From the NCBI GenBank assembly GCA_019752335.1, contig JAIEMJ010000019.1, forward strand, positions 89,510 to 153,509: a DNA stretch of 64,000 nucleotides, written 5' to 3'. Source of the stretch: Bryobacteraceae bacterium (GTDB lineage: Bacteria; Acidobacteriota; Terriglobia; Bryobacterales; Bryobacteraceae). The notes beneath the pieces were generated by a model. The model ran no database searches and was not told the origin of the DNA. It saw only the letters and a list, made by a program, of their open reading frames with translations. Of the stretch, positions 25,411-34,450 are shown piece by piece; positions within the stretch are counted from its first letter, which is position 1; every line of letters starts with the position of its first letter. Both the position numbers and the translations under genes were made by a program.

Positions 25411-26904
25411 ATGCCTCTATCCCGCCGTAACTTCATCCATACCTCATTGGCCGCCGCGAGCGCCTTGCGTGCCGCGTCGGGTGACCTGACGCAACTCACG
25501 CTGCTCGCCGCCGCGGAGGCCTTGCGCACCAAACAAACGACCTCAGTCGAGCTAACGAAGGCTTGCCTGGACCGGATTGCCCTATACGACCGCGGCTTGA
25601 ATTCCTTCATTACGGTGACGCCGGAAGTGGCCATGGAAGCCGCGCGGAAGGCTGACCAGGAACGCGCGGCGGGACGCGCTCGCGGTCCGTTGCACGGCGT
25701 GCCGATTGCGCTCAAAGACAACATCGACACGCAAGGCATCCGCACCACGGCGGCCAGCGCCTTGTTCGCGGATCGCGTGCCGGCGGAGGATGCCGAAGTC
25801 TGGCGCCGCTTACAGGCGGCGGGCGCGGTCTTGCTGGGCAAGCTCAATCTGCATGAGTTCGCCGCGGGAGGCACTACGGCGGTGACGTTCTTCGGGCCGG
25901 TGCGCAACCCCTACGCGGCGGAGCGCAATTGCGGCGGGTCGTCCGGAGGTTCAGCCGTGGCCATCGCGGCCGACTTCGCTTACGGCACGCTGGGCACCGA
26001 TACCGGTGGTTCGATTCGCACACCAGCGTCGTTCTGCGGCGTGGTCGGCTTTAAGCCAACCCACGGCCGCGCCTCCATCCGCGGGATCATTCCGCTCGTA
26101 TGGTCCTTGGATCATGTCGGCCCGCTCACGAAGACCGTCGCGGACGCGGCCGTCCTGCTGCAGGCCATCGCCGGCTACGACGAACTGGACATCGATTGCG
26201 TGGATCGTCCGGTGCTGGACTATACCAAAGCCATCGGCGCGCCGGTGCAGAGCTTCCGTTTGGGCGTCCCCCGCGCTAGTTTCTACGACAAGTTAGACCC
26301 CGAAGTGGCGGCGGCGGTCGATACGGCGCTCGGCGTCTTGAGTAAGTTGACGGCCGGCGCGAAGAACTGTGTCCTGCCCGCCGTCTCCTACGGCCCCAGC
26401 GCGGGCGGCGCGGAGACCGCCACGTATCACTTACCTTATTATCCGAAGTCGCAAGGCTCTTACATGCCTTCCACGCGCAAGAGCATGGGGCGGTCCGCGT
26501 CAATGCCGGCCACCACTTACGTGGAATCCATGCGTGCCGTGCGTTTATTGCGCCGTCAGGTGGTGAAGGTATTCGACACCGTCGACTTAGTGATTACGCC
26601 GACGACCAAATCAAAGCCGTATCTGATTTCGGAAGCGATCCAGCGCGTCGAAACGGATAAACCGATGCCACCCGCGTTGGCCAATACGTCGCAGTTTAAT
26701 ATCTTTGGCTTACCCACCATCTCGATTCCCTGCGGCAAATTCACCGACGGCATTCCCATCGGCTTGCAAATTACGGGCGCGCCGTGGGCCGAGGAAAAAG
26801 TATTGGCCTTGGCGCACGCCTACGAGCAGGCGACGGACTGGCACAAGCGCCGTCCTTCGCTCTTCGCGGAGCTGAAGCCCTACGAAGTGAAAACGTCACT
26901 GTAA
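25411..26904 (+). CDS. Tat-exported amidase-signature hydrolase
   Basis: 497 residues. A twin-arginine leader (SRRNFIHTSLAAASALRA) precedes the amidase-signature domain. The Ser-cisSer-Lys triad is visible: Lys in IALKDNID near 103, Ser in CGGSSGGSAVAIAAD near 178 and Ser in GTDTGGSIR near 202. Although it lies two genes after gatB, it should not be called GatA: it is exported, and GatA works in the cytoplasm with GatB. A role in amide or peptide-amide hydrolysis in the periplasm is likely; the substrate is unknown. Confidence 0.88.
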   Translation: MPLSRRNFIHTSLAAASALRAASGDLTQLTLLAAAEALRTKQTTSVELTKACLDRIALYDRGLNSFITVTPEVAMEAARKADQERAAGRARGPLHGVPIALKDNIDTQGIRTTAASALFADRVPAEDAEVWRRLQAAGAVLLGKLNLHEFAAGGTTAVTFFGPVRNPYAAERNCGGSSGGSAVAIAADFAYGTLGTDTGGSIRTPASFCGVVGFKPTHGRASIRGIIPLVWSLDHVGPLTKTVADAAVLLQAIAGYDELDIDCVDRPVLDYTKAIGAPVQSFRLGVPRASFYDKLDPEVAAAVDTALGVLSKLTAGAKNCVLPAVSYGPSAGGAETATYHLPYYPKSQGSYMPSTRKSMGRSASMPATTYVESMRAVRLLRRQVVKVFDTVDLVITPTTKSKPYLISEAIQRVETDKPMPPALANTSQFNIFGLPTISIPCGKFTDGIPIGLQITGAPWAEEKVLALAHAYEQATDWHKRRPSLFAELKPYEVKTSL

Positions 26905-26922
26905 CTCCTGGAGAAATTCCTC

Positions 26923-27987
26923 ATGCCTGTACCCCGCGAAATTCCGGCTGACCGTTTTGCCTTCGGCTGCCATCGCTTCGGCTTCGGCCCGGCCCCGAAG
27001 CTGCCCAATGGAGAAAGCGGCGGCGAGGTGGACATTGAGCGCCATGTGGTGCCGATGGTGCGAGCGGCGCTGGACCTCGGGATTCGCACCTTCGACTCCG
27101 CAGTGCTCTATCGCGCCACCCTGCAATTGGGCCGGGCGCTGGAGATCCTCGGCGTCCCACCCGGAGAGATCCGCTTTCAAACCAAGTGCCTGCGCTACCT
27201 CGGCCTAGCGACCGGTGGCGCGGTGGAACATCAGCCCGAAGCTCTCCTGCAGGGGATTCCCGCGCGTTACCACGGCCTGACGGACCGCTGGGACCCCTCT
27301 CCCGCCGGCATCGAGCAGCAAATCTGCCGCGAGCGCATTGAGTTCGGCGGCGGCAACCTCTATGGCGTAGCGCTGCACGATTCGCCCGATATGGAGAAGC
27401 AAGTCGGACTCAATTGGGAGACCGATGTCCGGCCCGCCGTGCGCTTTCTCGAAGGCACCAAGGCCAGCGGCTTTGTGGAGCGAATTGGGCTGGGCGTGAA
27501 AGTGCCCGCCTTCATCCATCGCTTTATCGCCGAAGAGCCAGGCTCTCTCGACTACGCCGGGCTGACCTTTTGCCCGGCTATCCTCGGCGACTTACTCGGC
27601 ATCATCCAAGCAGCGCAGCGCGGGCCGAAGTTCGAGGTTACCTTGATGGGGATCAACTACGGACAAGCCTTCACGCTCACCGAAGATCCGGCCACGGCGC
27701 CACCGTTCCTGTATAACTACGAAATGGCTAACGACGCGGAACGCGCCCTGATGTCGCAATATTTCCGTATCTGCGGCTCCACGCCCTTGTTACACTTGGC
27801 GGCGGCGGTGGCCGGCCTGTTAGTCGTTCACTTTCCGGACGTGATGACGCAGGTAGTTACTTCCTCCATGACGCCCGCGCGGCTCTACGAAACCGTAAAG
27901 CTGATTCGCGAGGCCGAAGTGCCAGCGCCGGTGTGGCGCGAATTGAAAGAGGCCGGGTTAATCCCACGCGAATTCCCCACGACATAG
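26923..27987 (+). CDS. Aldo/keto reductase family protein
   Basis: 354 residues with the AKR (beta/alpha)8 pattern. The catalytic tetrad can be placed: Asp and Tyr in FDSAVLY near 56-62, Lys in FQTKCLR near 87 and His in VALHDSP near 150. The FGCHRFGFGPAP start resembles the sugar or pyridoxal dehydrogenase branch, but several segments, such as an insert around 95-130, are atypical. A GGAG site lies 9 nt before the ATG. It ends the gatB-PQQ-amidase run and converges on gap. Confidence 0.72.
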   Translation: MPVPREIPADRFAFGCHRFGFGPAPKLPNGESGGEVDIERHVVPMVRAALDLGIRTFDSAVLYRATLQLGRALEILGVPPGEIRFQTKCLRYLGLATGGAVEHQPEALLQGIPARYHGLTDRWDPSPAGIEQQICRERIEFGGGNLYGVALHDSPDMEKQVGLNWETDVRPAVRFLEGTKASGFVERIGLGVKVPAFIHRFIAEEPGSLDYAGLTFCPAILGDLLGIIQAAQRGPKFEVTLMGINYGQAFTLTEDPATAPPFLYNYEMANDAERALMSQYFRICGSTPLLHLAAAVAGLLVVHFPDVMTQVVTSSMTPARLYETVKLIREAEVPAPVWRELKEAGLIPREFPTT

Positions 27988-27988
27988 C

Positions 27989-28019
27989 AAAAAAGGCCCT
28001 CCGCTCACGCGGCGGGCCT
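27989..28019 (-). terminator. Intrinsic terminator of gap
   Basis: AGGCCC-x-CCGC pairs with GCGG-x-GGGCCT around a 4-nt loop. Read on the minus strand it is followed by six T. It lies 22 bp after the gap stop and within 2 bp of the convergent reductase stop. Confidence 0.8.
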
Positions 28020-28041
28020 CTGTGGGTAAACCTACGAAAAC

Positions 28042-29067
<1,026 letters not shown>

Positions 29068-29142
29068 CTAGGGGACTTGGGGGGTCACCTTCCAGCCTAG
29101 CAGGTCAATCCGGTCACTTGCATGCGGCGGCGCCGGGCCGTC

Positions 29143-29148
29143 TAAAAT
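29143..29148 (+). promoter_or_regulatory. TANNNT -10 box, possible leaderless start
   Basis: TAAAAT ends 6 nt before ATG 29155 with no ribosome-binding site between. Confidence 0.45.
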
Positions 29149-29154
29149 GAAACC

Positions 29155-29403
29155 ATGCCGATGTACGAATACCGTTGCCCTGAATGTGATCGCCGTTTCG
29201 AAAAGCTGCGCCGGATGTCGGAGGCGGAGCAGCCGGCGGAATGCCCGCAGTGCGCCTCCCGGACGGCCGAACGCCAGCTCTCCGGCTTCGCCGCCGTCAG
29301 CGTGGGCGGGAGCGCGGGCGGCGGCGCGGAGATGCAAATGGGCGGCGGCTGCGCCCGCCCCGGCTGCGGACCCGGCGGCTGCGGCGGCGCCTGGAAGAAC
29401 TGA
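29155..29403 (+). CDS. FmdB-family zinc-ribbon protein
   Basis: 82 residues. The N-terminal zinc ribbon is YRCPECDRRFEKL...CPQCASRT, the standard FmdB arrangement, followed by a Gly-rich linker and a Cys-rich tail (CARPGCGPGGCGG). FmdB proteins are proposed regulators or chaperone-like small proteins; their role is not established in most bacteria. The gene is divergent from gap and stands before the VapBC-like pair. Confidence 0.88.
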   Translation: MPMYEYRCPECDRRFEKLRRMSEAEQPAECPQCASRTAERQLSGFAAVSVGGSAGGGAEMQMGGGCARPGCGPGGCGGAWKN

Positions 29404-29443
29404 AGACACGATAGACTAAGTCACGGGACTAAGCTATAGAACC

Positions 29444-29671
29444 ATGGAAGTCAACATCCACGAAGCCAAAACGCACCTGTCTCGTTTGCTAGAACAAGCG
29501 TTGGCTGGTGAAGACGTCGTGATCGCGAAATCCGGCCGGCCGCTTGCACGGCTGGTGCGGGTCCAAGGGCCACTGCCCGTATTGGGTGATGCACGCGGAC
29601 AGGTGGTCTTCAAGCCTGGTTGGGATGACCCTTTAACTGATCAAGAAATCATCGACCTCTTCGGCAAGTAG
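29444..29671 (+). CDS. Phd/YefM-type antitoxin
   Basis: 75 residues. MEVNIHEAKTHLSRLLEQAL and GEDVVIAKSGRPLARLVR are the N-terminal DNA-binding and dimer fold of Phd/YefM antitoxins; the acidic, less structured C-terminus (near 55-75) would bind the toxin. It ends 1 bp before the GTG of the PIN toxin gene, so expression is coupled. Such antitoxins normally repress their own promoter; TATAGA just before the ATG may be the -10 box. Confidence 0.9.
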   Translation: MEVNIHEAKTHLSRLLEQALAGEDVVIAKSGRPLARLVRVQGPLPVLGDARGQVVFKPGWDDPLTDQEIIDLFGK

Positions 29672-29672
29672 C

Positions 29673-30059
29673 GTGAAGATCCTCCTCGACACCCACGCTT
29701 TTTTGTTCGCCATCGCCAATCCTGCCAAACTGCCGCCTCGGCTACGAAGCCTCTTGCAGGACCCGTTGATCGAACGCTGGGTAAGCGTCGTTAGTCATTG
29801 GGAGATTGCAACGAAAGTCAGCATCGGCAAGCTTGACATGCCATCGGAGACTTCTTTTTACGTCCGGCAGATTGCCAACCTCCAGGCGAAAACGCTGCCC
29901 GTCAACCTGCGGCACTCGCTGGGGATGCACGGGCTGCCGACGTATCACCGGAATCCTTTCGATCGCATGTTGATCAGTCAAGCCATGGTCGAAAACCTCA
30001 CGTTGGCAAGCCGCGATCAGCACTTCCAGGACTACGCGGTCAAGTGCATTTGGGAGTAA
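29673..30059 (+). CDS. VapC-like PIN-domain toxin
   Basis: 128 residues with the four acidic PIN residues in place: Asp in LLDTHAFLF near 6, Glu in SHWEIATKV near 44, Asp in NPFDRMLISQA near 97 and Asp in SRDQHFQDY near 115. VapC toxins are Mg2+-dependent RNases acting on tRNA or rRNA. The start is GTG, 1 bp after the antitoxin stop. The pair appears intact. The gene converges on the ATP-grasp gene with 1 bp between stops. Confidence 0.92.
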   Translation: MKILLDTHAFLFAIANPAKLPPRLRSLLQDPLIERWVSVVSHWEIATKVSIGKLDMPSETSFYVRQIANLQAKTLPVNLRHSLGMHGLPTYHRNPFDRMLISQAMVENLTLASRDQHFQDYAVKCIWE

Positions 30060-30060
30060 A

Positions 30061-31053
30061 CTAATGCCGGTACTGATGCCGCGTTAAGAAAATGCCTTCC
30101 GCGGCACTCATGGGTCCACCAAAGGGACGCAGGGTCTTCATCATAAAGATGTCTCCCGCGAAGCCGGTGTCCAAGGGCGGATGCTCGCCGCGCTCCACGC
30201 GCACCAGCAGTTCCAGAAAACCGGCGCCCGCCAGGTGCGACACCGGATAGCCCCCGCCGAAGCGCATGTTGAACTCGATCAGGAAGAGTTCGCCGCCGCG
30301 GTCAATCACGTCGACATCGCACGGCCCGATCACTTGGGCCAGTTCACCCAGGCGCAGGCCGTGGGCGATCAGATCGTCGCGGCGCACGGTGACGGCGAGT
30401 TCCGTTTCGCCGTTGCGTGAGAGCAGCTTCTTCCAGGCCGACACGCCGATCGGCCGACCTTCCAGGTCGCCGCAGAGCTCGATATTCACTTCCTCGCCTT
30501 CGATGAAATCCTGGTAGATGTAGTCGCGCTCGTCATGGCAGGCGGGAAACAGGTCATTCGCGTGGCGAATCACGGAGACTCCGACGCTAGCCGAGCCGAA
30601 ACGCGGCTTGCGAATCAACGGCAGGCCAATGCGCTCCAGGGCGACTTGCGGATCGGCGGCGGTACGCGGCGCGGTGACGCCGTGTTGCGCCGTCCACTTC
30701 GCCGTCTCCAGTTTGTCGAAGCCCATCGTGGCGACATCGCGGCCAGGAAAAAAGCAGCGCACCCCGGCGGCGGTAAGTTCCTCGCGAATGGTGGAGAGCG
30801 CGGCGACATCGGGATCGGTAAAGCTCAAGATGGCGTTGATCTCGCGCTCCCGTACCACGCGGCGCACCGCGTCCAGATATTCGGGCGAGGCGATATCGGG
30901 CATCAGCGCCGTCTCATTGCAACTGGTGAAGCCCGGCGTGAATTTCGTGCTCCCACTGCCGGTGATGTGCGCGAGCGGATCGGCGTCGCGCAGATAGTCC
31001 GCGATGTAGCCGCGCTTGCCGATCGTCGAGAAGAGCCACTTCGTCCGCTTCAT
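30061..31053 (-). CDS. ATP-grasp ligase (carbamoyl-phosphate synthase/PylC-like)
   Basis: 330 residues; the open frame extends to 31515 but ATG 31053 is the credible start, since it overlaps the decarboxylase stop as ATGA. A Rossmann-like pre-ATP-grasp region (WLFSTIGKRGYIADYL, SFTDPDVAALS) is followed by the ATP-grasp fold: PLIRKPRFGSASVGVSVI near 165-182, YIYQDFIEGEEVNIEL near 200 and the metal-binding ELFLIEFNMRFGGGYPVSH near 270. Such enzymes join a carboxylate to an amine through an acyl phosphate. The tight pairing with a PLP decarboxylase suggests a two-step pathway on an amino acid or amine; the product is not predictable from sequence. Confidence 0.82.
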   Translation of the reverse strand: MKRTKWLFSTIGKRGYIADYLRDADPLAHITGSGSTKFTPGFTSCNETALMPDIASPEYLDAVRRVVREREINAILSFTDPDVAALSTIREELTAAGVRCFFPGRDVATMGFDKLETAKWTAQHGVTAPRTAADPQVALERIGLPLIRKPRFGSASVGVSVIRHANDLFPACHDERDYIYQDFIEGEEVNIELCGDLEGRPIGVSAWKKLLSRNGETELAVTVRRDDLIAHGLRLGELAQVIGPCDVDVIDRGGELFLIEFNMRFGGGYPVSHLAGAGFLELLVRVERGEHPPLDTGFAGDIFMMKTLRPFGGPMSAAEGIFLTRHQYRH

Positions 31054-32216
31054 CGGCCCGCTCCCAGAAATTCGCCCAGCGCTGGGCGCACGCGCAGCAA
31101 CTCGCCCGTATCCACGGCATACACCGGAGTGGGCGGCACAATGAACTGCGGCGCCAGGCTGACGGAGTAAGCGCCGACGTTGCCCACCACGGCGAGGTCG
31201 CCCGGCACGGGCGTCGCGGCCAGCGCGCCTAGTTGATCGATCTCCATGCACGTGCCGCCATACAGGGGGACCGCACCGGTTCCCGTCCGCTCCAGCAGCA
31301 CGCAAGGCGGATGAATCGCGGATCGGAGGGGATTCACGTCGAACAAAGAGCCGTCGCAAATCGCGATGTCGCCAGTGGGCCGGCGCTTCACCGCCGTGAT
31401 CGACGTGACATATTGCAGGCAACCGGCCAGCACGCCGATCCCCGGCTCCAGAATCAGCCGGGGCCCGCCCGCGCCTAGCACCCGCGCCGCGTGGCGGCCC
31501 AGCGTCTCCGTCCACTGCTCCGGCGGGTCAATCGGGTAAGGCAGCCGCGCGGCGACCTCGGGCGGCGGCACACTCGCCATCCCGCCACCGAGGTCATAGT
31601 ATTCCGGCTCGATCTTCAGCGTCGCCGCCACTTCGCGCAAACGATCCAGGCGATCGCAGTAGCTCTGCGCGTCGCGCCGCGACGAATGATGCAAGTGCAG
31701 ACCCGCGATGCTCACGGGCAACTGCCGCACCTCGTCGAAGTCACTCTCCACCAGGCCGAAGCGGCTGAGCGAGCCGTTGTGCAAAGTGGCGGCAATCCGC
31801 AACCCGACGCGCATCCTCGTTCCGAGTGAAGCGGCCAGCCGCAGTTCGTCGAGCGAATCTACATTGACGTCGATCCCTTGGCGCTGGCAATACGCGAAGT
31901 CTTCGCGAGTCTTGCCCGGACCATTGAACAAGAGCTGCCCGGACCCCGCGCCGAGCGATCCGGCCAAGGCCAGTTCATGCCGGGACACCACCTCCAGGCG
32001 AAAGCCCGCCGCCAGCACGGCGCGCAAGATGCCCGCCAGGTAGTTCGACTTCACCGAGTAAGTGGCCTCAACGTTCGGGTAGAAACGCATCAGGCCAGCC
32101 GTCAGGCCCCGCAGCGCATCCACCACGTAACGTGGGTCCAGCAAATAGAGTGGGGTTCCGTGTTGGCGGGCCAAGTCGCGAATTGTTTCGGGGCTAACCA
32201 GCAAGTCCAAGCGCAA
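31050..32216 (-). CDS. PLP-dependent decarboxylase of the DAP/ornithine decarboxylase fold
   Basis: Up to 388 residues. The PLP lysine is in ATYSVKSNYL near 53, the glycine loop is YYDLGGGMAS near 220, and the barrel His is in GLHLHHSS near 180. The C-terminal domain has CDGSLFDVNP, GGTCMEIDQL and GNVGAYSVS, corresponding to the CDS-D, CESGD and GAY motifs of LysA-like enzymes but altered at several substrate-contacting positions. So it is probably not a standard LysA. The listed start is TTG; TTG 32210, six bases after AAAGGA, is a better candidate. It overlaps the ATP-grasp gene by 4 bp. Confidence 0.82.
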   Translation of the reverse strand: MRLDLLVSPETIRDLARQHGTPLYLLDPRYVVDALRGLTAGLMRFYPNVEATYSVKSNYLAGILRAVLAAGFRLEVVSRHELALAGSLGAGSGQLLFNGPGKTREDFAYCQRQGIDVNVDSLDELRLAASLGTRMRVGLRIAATLHNGSLSRFGLVESDFDEVRQLPVSIAGLHLHHSSRRDAQSYCDRLDRLREVAATLKIEPEYYDLGGGMASVPPPEVAARLPYPIDPPEQWTETLGRHAARVLGAGGPRLILEPGIGVLAGCLQYVTSITAVKRRPTGDIAICDGSLFDVNPLRSAIHPPCVLLERTGTGAVPLYGGTCMEIDQLGALAATPVPGDLAVVGNVGAYSVSLAPQFIVPPTPVYAVDTGELLRVRPALGEFLGAGR

Positions 32217-32401
32217 TCCTTTGTTTTGGGCCCATCCTGCTATTTTGCACTATCGCCCTGCCGGTCCAACAGAACCGCGGTACCATACTCAGTGGTGCTT
32301 TCGCCGCCCCCGCGGCAACAAGCCCTCCGCCCTTCTGACCCTGTGCAGCACTAGATACGCCGCGCGTCCAGACCGGCGGGTGTCGGTTCAACAGAGCAAC
32401 G
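32217..32401. other. Divergent intergenic region
   Basis: 185 bp between the decarboxylase and oligopeptidase B genes. No clear hairpin, RNA gene or TANNNT box at the usual distance was found for the plus-strand gene. Confidence 0.4.
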
Positions 32402-34429
32402 ATGGCGACCGTTACGATTCCTTCCAAGTCCTTCTGGCCGGTGGCCCGGCCCCAGCCCCAGAATTCCGAGTTGCATGGCGATGTCCGCTGTGACCCTTAT
32501 CACTGGCTGCGCCACAAGCACCGTCCAGAGGTAATCGACTATCTCGCGCAAGAAAATCGCTACATGGCCGCCGTGATGGAGCCTACCGAAGAGTTGCAGC
32601 ACAAGCTCTATCGCGAAATGGTATCCCGCATCGAAGAGACCGATCAGACCGTGCCGGTGCGCCGCGGTGAATATCTCTACTACACCCGCACCGAACGCGG
32701 CAAGCAGTACACCATTTACTGCCGCCAGCCCGCCCTCGGCGGGGCTGAGGAGATTCTGCTCGACGGCAACCATCTGGCCGAGGGCGAAAAGTACTTCCGG
32801 ATCGGCGTCTTTTCGCCTAGCCCCGATCACCGGTTGCTGGCCTATTCCATCGATACCGAAGGCGACGAAGTGTACACGGTGCGCGTGAAGGACCTGGCCA
32901 CCGGCCAACTGCTGCCCGACACACTCACCGGCACTTACTACGACCTTGAATGGGCCAACGACAACCGCACGCTCTTCTTCAACCGCGTCGACGACGCCAA
33001 GCGGCCCCACCAACTGTGGCGCCATCGCCTGGGCGATGCTACGTCTACCCTGATCTTCACCGAGCCCGACGAGCGCTTTAACCTGGGCCTCTCGAAGACT
33101 CGCAGCCGCGCCTGGATGATCCTGACGGTTTCGAGCGCAACTTCATCGGAGGTCTGGCGCTGGCCAGCGGACTCGCCCGAGGCCCCACCGGTACTCTTTT
33201 ACGCGCGACGCCCCAACATCGAGTACGACGTCACGCATCAAGGCGATCGCTTCTACATCCGCACCAATGACCAGGGCCGCAACTTCCGGCTGGTGGAAGT
33301 CCCGGTGGCGGATCCCGCCGTGGAGAATTGGCGCGAGATCCTGCCGCACCGTCCGGCGGTGTTGCTCGAAAGCGTCATCGCCTTCGCGGAACACCTCGTG
33401 CTCATTGAGCGCGAGGGCGGTCTGCGCCGCATTCGCCTGGGGCTCGATCACAACGTCGAGTTCCCGCACCCCGTCTATCACGTCTTCCCGCACAGCAACC
33501 CCGAATACCACGCGACCCACTTCCGCTTCGAATACACGTCGATGGTGACGCCGCCCACCGTCATCGACTATGACCTGGTCACGCATGAGCGCACCATACG
33601 CAAGACGATGGTGGTGCACGGCTACGACGCCGAGGCCTACGCCACGGAGCGAGTTTTGGTTCGCGCGGCGGACGGCGCGCAAGTGCCCGTCGCGCTGGTC
33701 TATCGCCGCGATTGCGCCAACGGCGCGCGCCCCACCATGCTCTACGGCTACGGCTCCTACGGCCTGAATACCGAGCCCGTCTTCAATGCCGAACGCCTCA
33801 GCCTGCTGGACCGTGGCTGGGTGTGGGCCATCGCGCAGATCCGCGGCGGCAGTGAATTGGGCACTCCCTGGCACGACGACGGCAAAATGATGCGCAAGCG
33901 CAACACGTTTACTGACTTTATCGCCTGCGCCGAACACCTGATCGCCGCCGGCTACACCGTCCCGGAGAAGCTCGCCATCATGGGCCGCAGCGCGGGCGGA
34001 CTGCTCATGGGCGCAGTGCTGAACGAACGGCCGGACCTGTTCCAGGCCGCCATCGCCGGCGTGCCCTTCGTCGACGTGCTGAACACCATGCTTGACGCCT
34101 CCTTGCCGCTTACGGTCGGCGAGTATGAGGAGTGGGGCAACCCGAACGAGGCGGAGGCGTATCACTATATGAAGTCGTACTCGCCGTACGACAACGTCGC
34201 GCCGCAGGACTATCCGCATCTGCTCGTCCTGGCCGGCTTGAATGATCCGCGCGTCCAGTATTGGGAGCCTGCCAAGTGGGTGGCCAAGCTCCGCGCCACC
34301 AAGCTCGGCGACCGCGAGGTCCTGCTGAAGACCGAGATGGGCGCGGGCCACTTTGGACCCTCCGGCCGCTACGAACGCTTCAAGGAAACGGCCTTTGAAT
34401 ACGCCTTCCTCTTGCAGTACGTGCGTTAA
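32402..34429 (+). CDS. ptrB: Oligopeptidase B (S9A prolyl-oligopeptidase family)
   Basis: 675 residues without a signal peptide. An N-terminal propeller, beginning with CDPYHWLRHKHRPEV near 30, is followed by the alpha/beta hydrolase domain. The catalytic Ser is in MGRSAGGLLMG near 528, Asp in GLNDPRVQYWEP near 613 and His in GAGHFGPSGRY near 649. RGGSELGTPWHDDGKMMRK near 480 is the typical S9A segment. The enzyme would cut short peptides after basic residues in the cytoplasm. It is 21 bp upstream of folC. Confidence 0.94.
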   Translation: MATVTIPSKSFWPVARPQPQNSELHGDVRCDPYHWLRHKHRPEVIDYLAQENRYMAAVMEPTEELQHKLYREMVSRIEETDQTVPVRRGEYLYYTRTERGKQYTIYCRQPALGGAEEILLDGNHLAEGEKYFRIGVFSPSPDHRLLAYSIDTEGDEVYTVRVKDLATGQLLPDTLTGTYYDLEWANDNRTLFFNRVDDAKRPHQLWRHRLGDATSTLIFTEPDERFNLGLSKTRSRAWMILTVSSATSSEVWRWPADSPEAPPVLFYARRPNIEYDVTHQGDRFYIRTNDQGRNFRLVEVPVADPAVENWREILPHRPAVLLESVIAFAEHLVLIEREGGLRRIRLGLDHNVEFPHPVYHVFPHSNPEYHATHFRFEYTSMVTPPTVIDYDLVTHERTIRKTMVVHGYDAEAYATERVLVRAADGAQVPVALVYRRDCANGARPTMLYGYGSYGLNTEPVFNAERLSLLDRGWVWAIAQIRGGSELGTPWHDDGKMMRKRNTFTDFIACAEHLIAAGYTVPEKLAIMGRSAGGLLMGAVLNERPDLFQAAIAGVPFVDVLNTMLDASLPLTVGEYEEWGNPNEAEAYHYMKSYSPYDNVAPQDYPHLLVLAGLNDPRVQYWEPAKWVAKLRATKLGDREVLLKTEMGAGHFGPSGRYERFKETAFEYAFLLQYVR

Positions 34430-34450
34430 ACTACAGGGGGCCAACCTTTC

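Noticed and set aside
25411..26904. Amidase as GatA
   Set aside because: The Tat leader indicates export, and GatA-specific context (gatC) is missing, so proximity to gatB is not enough.
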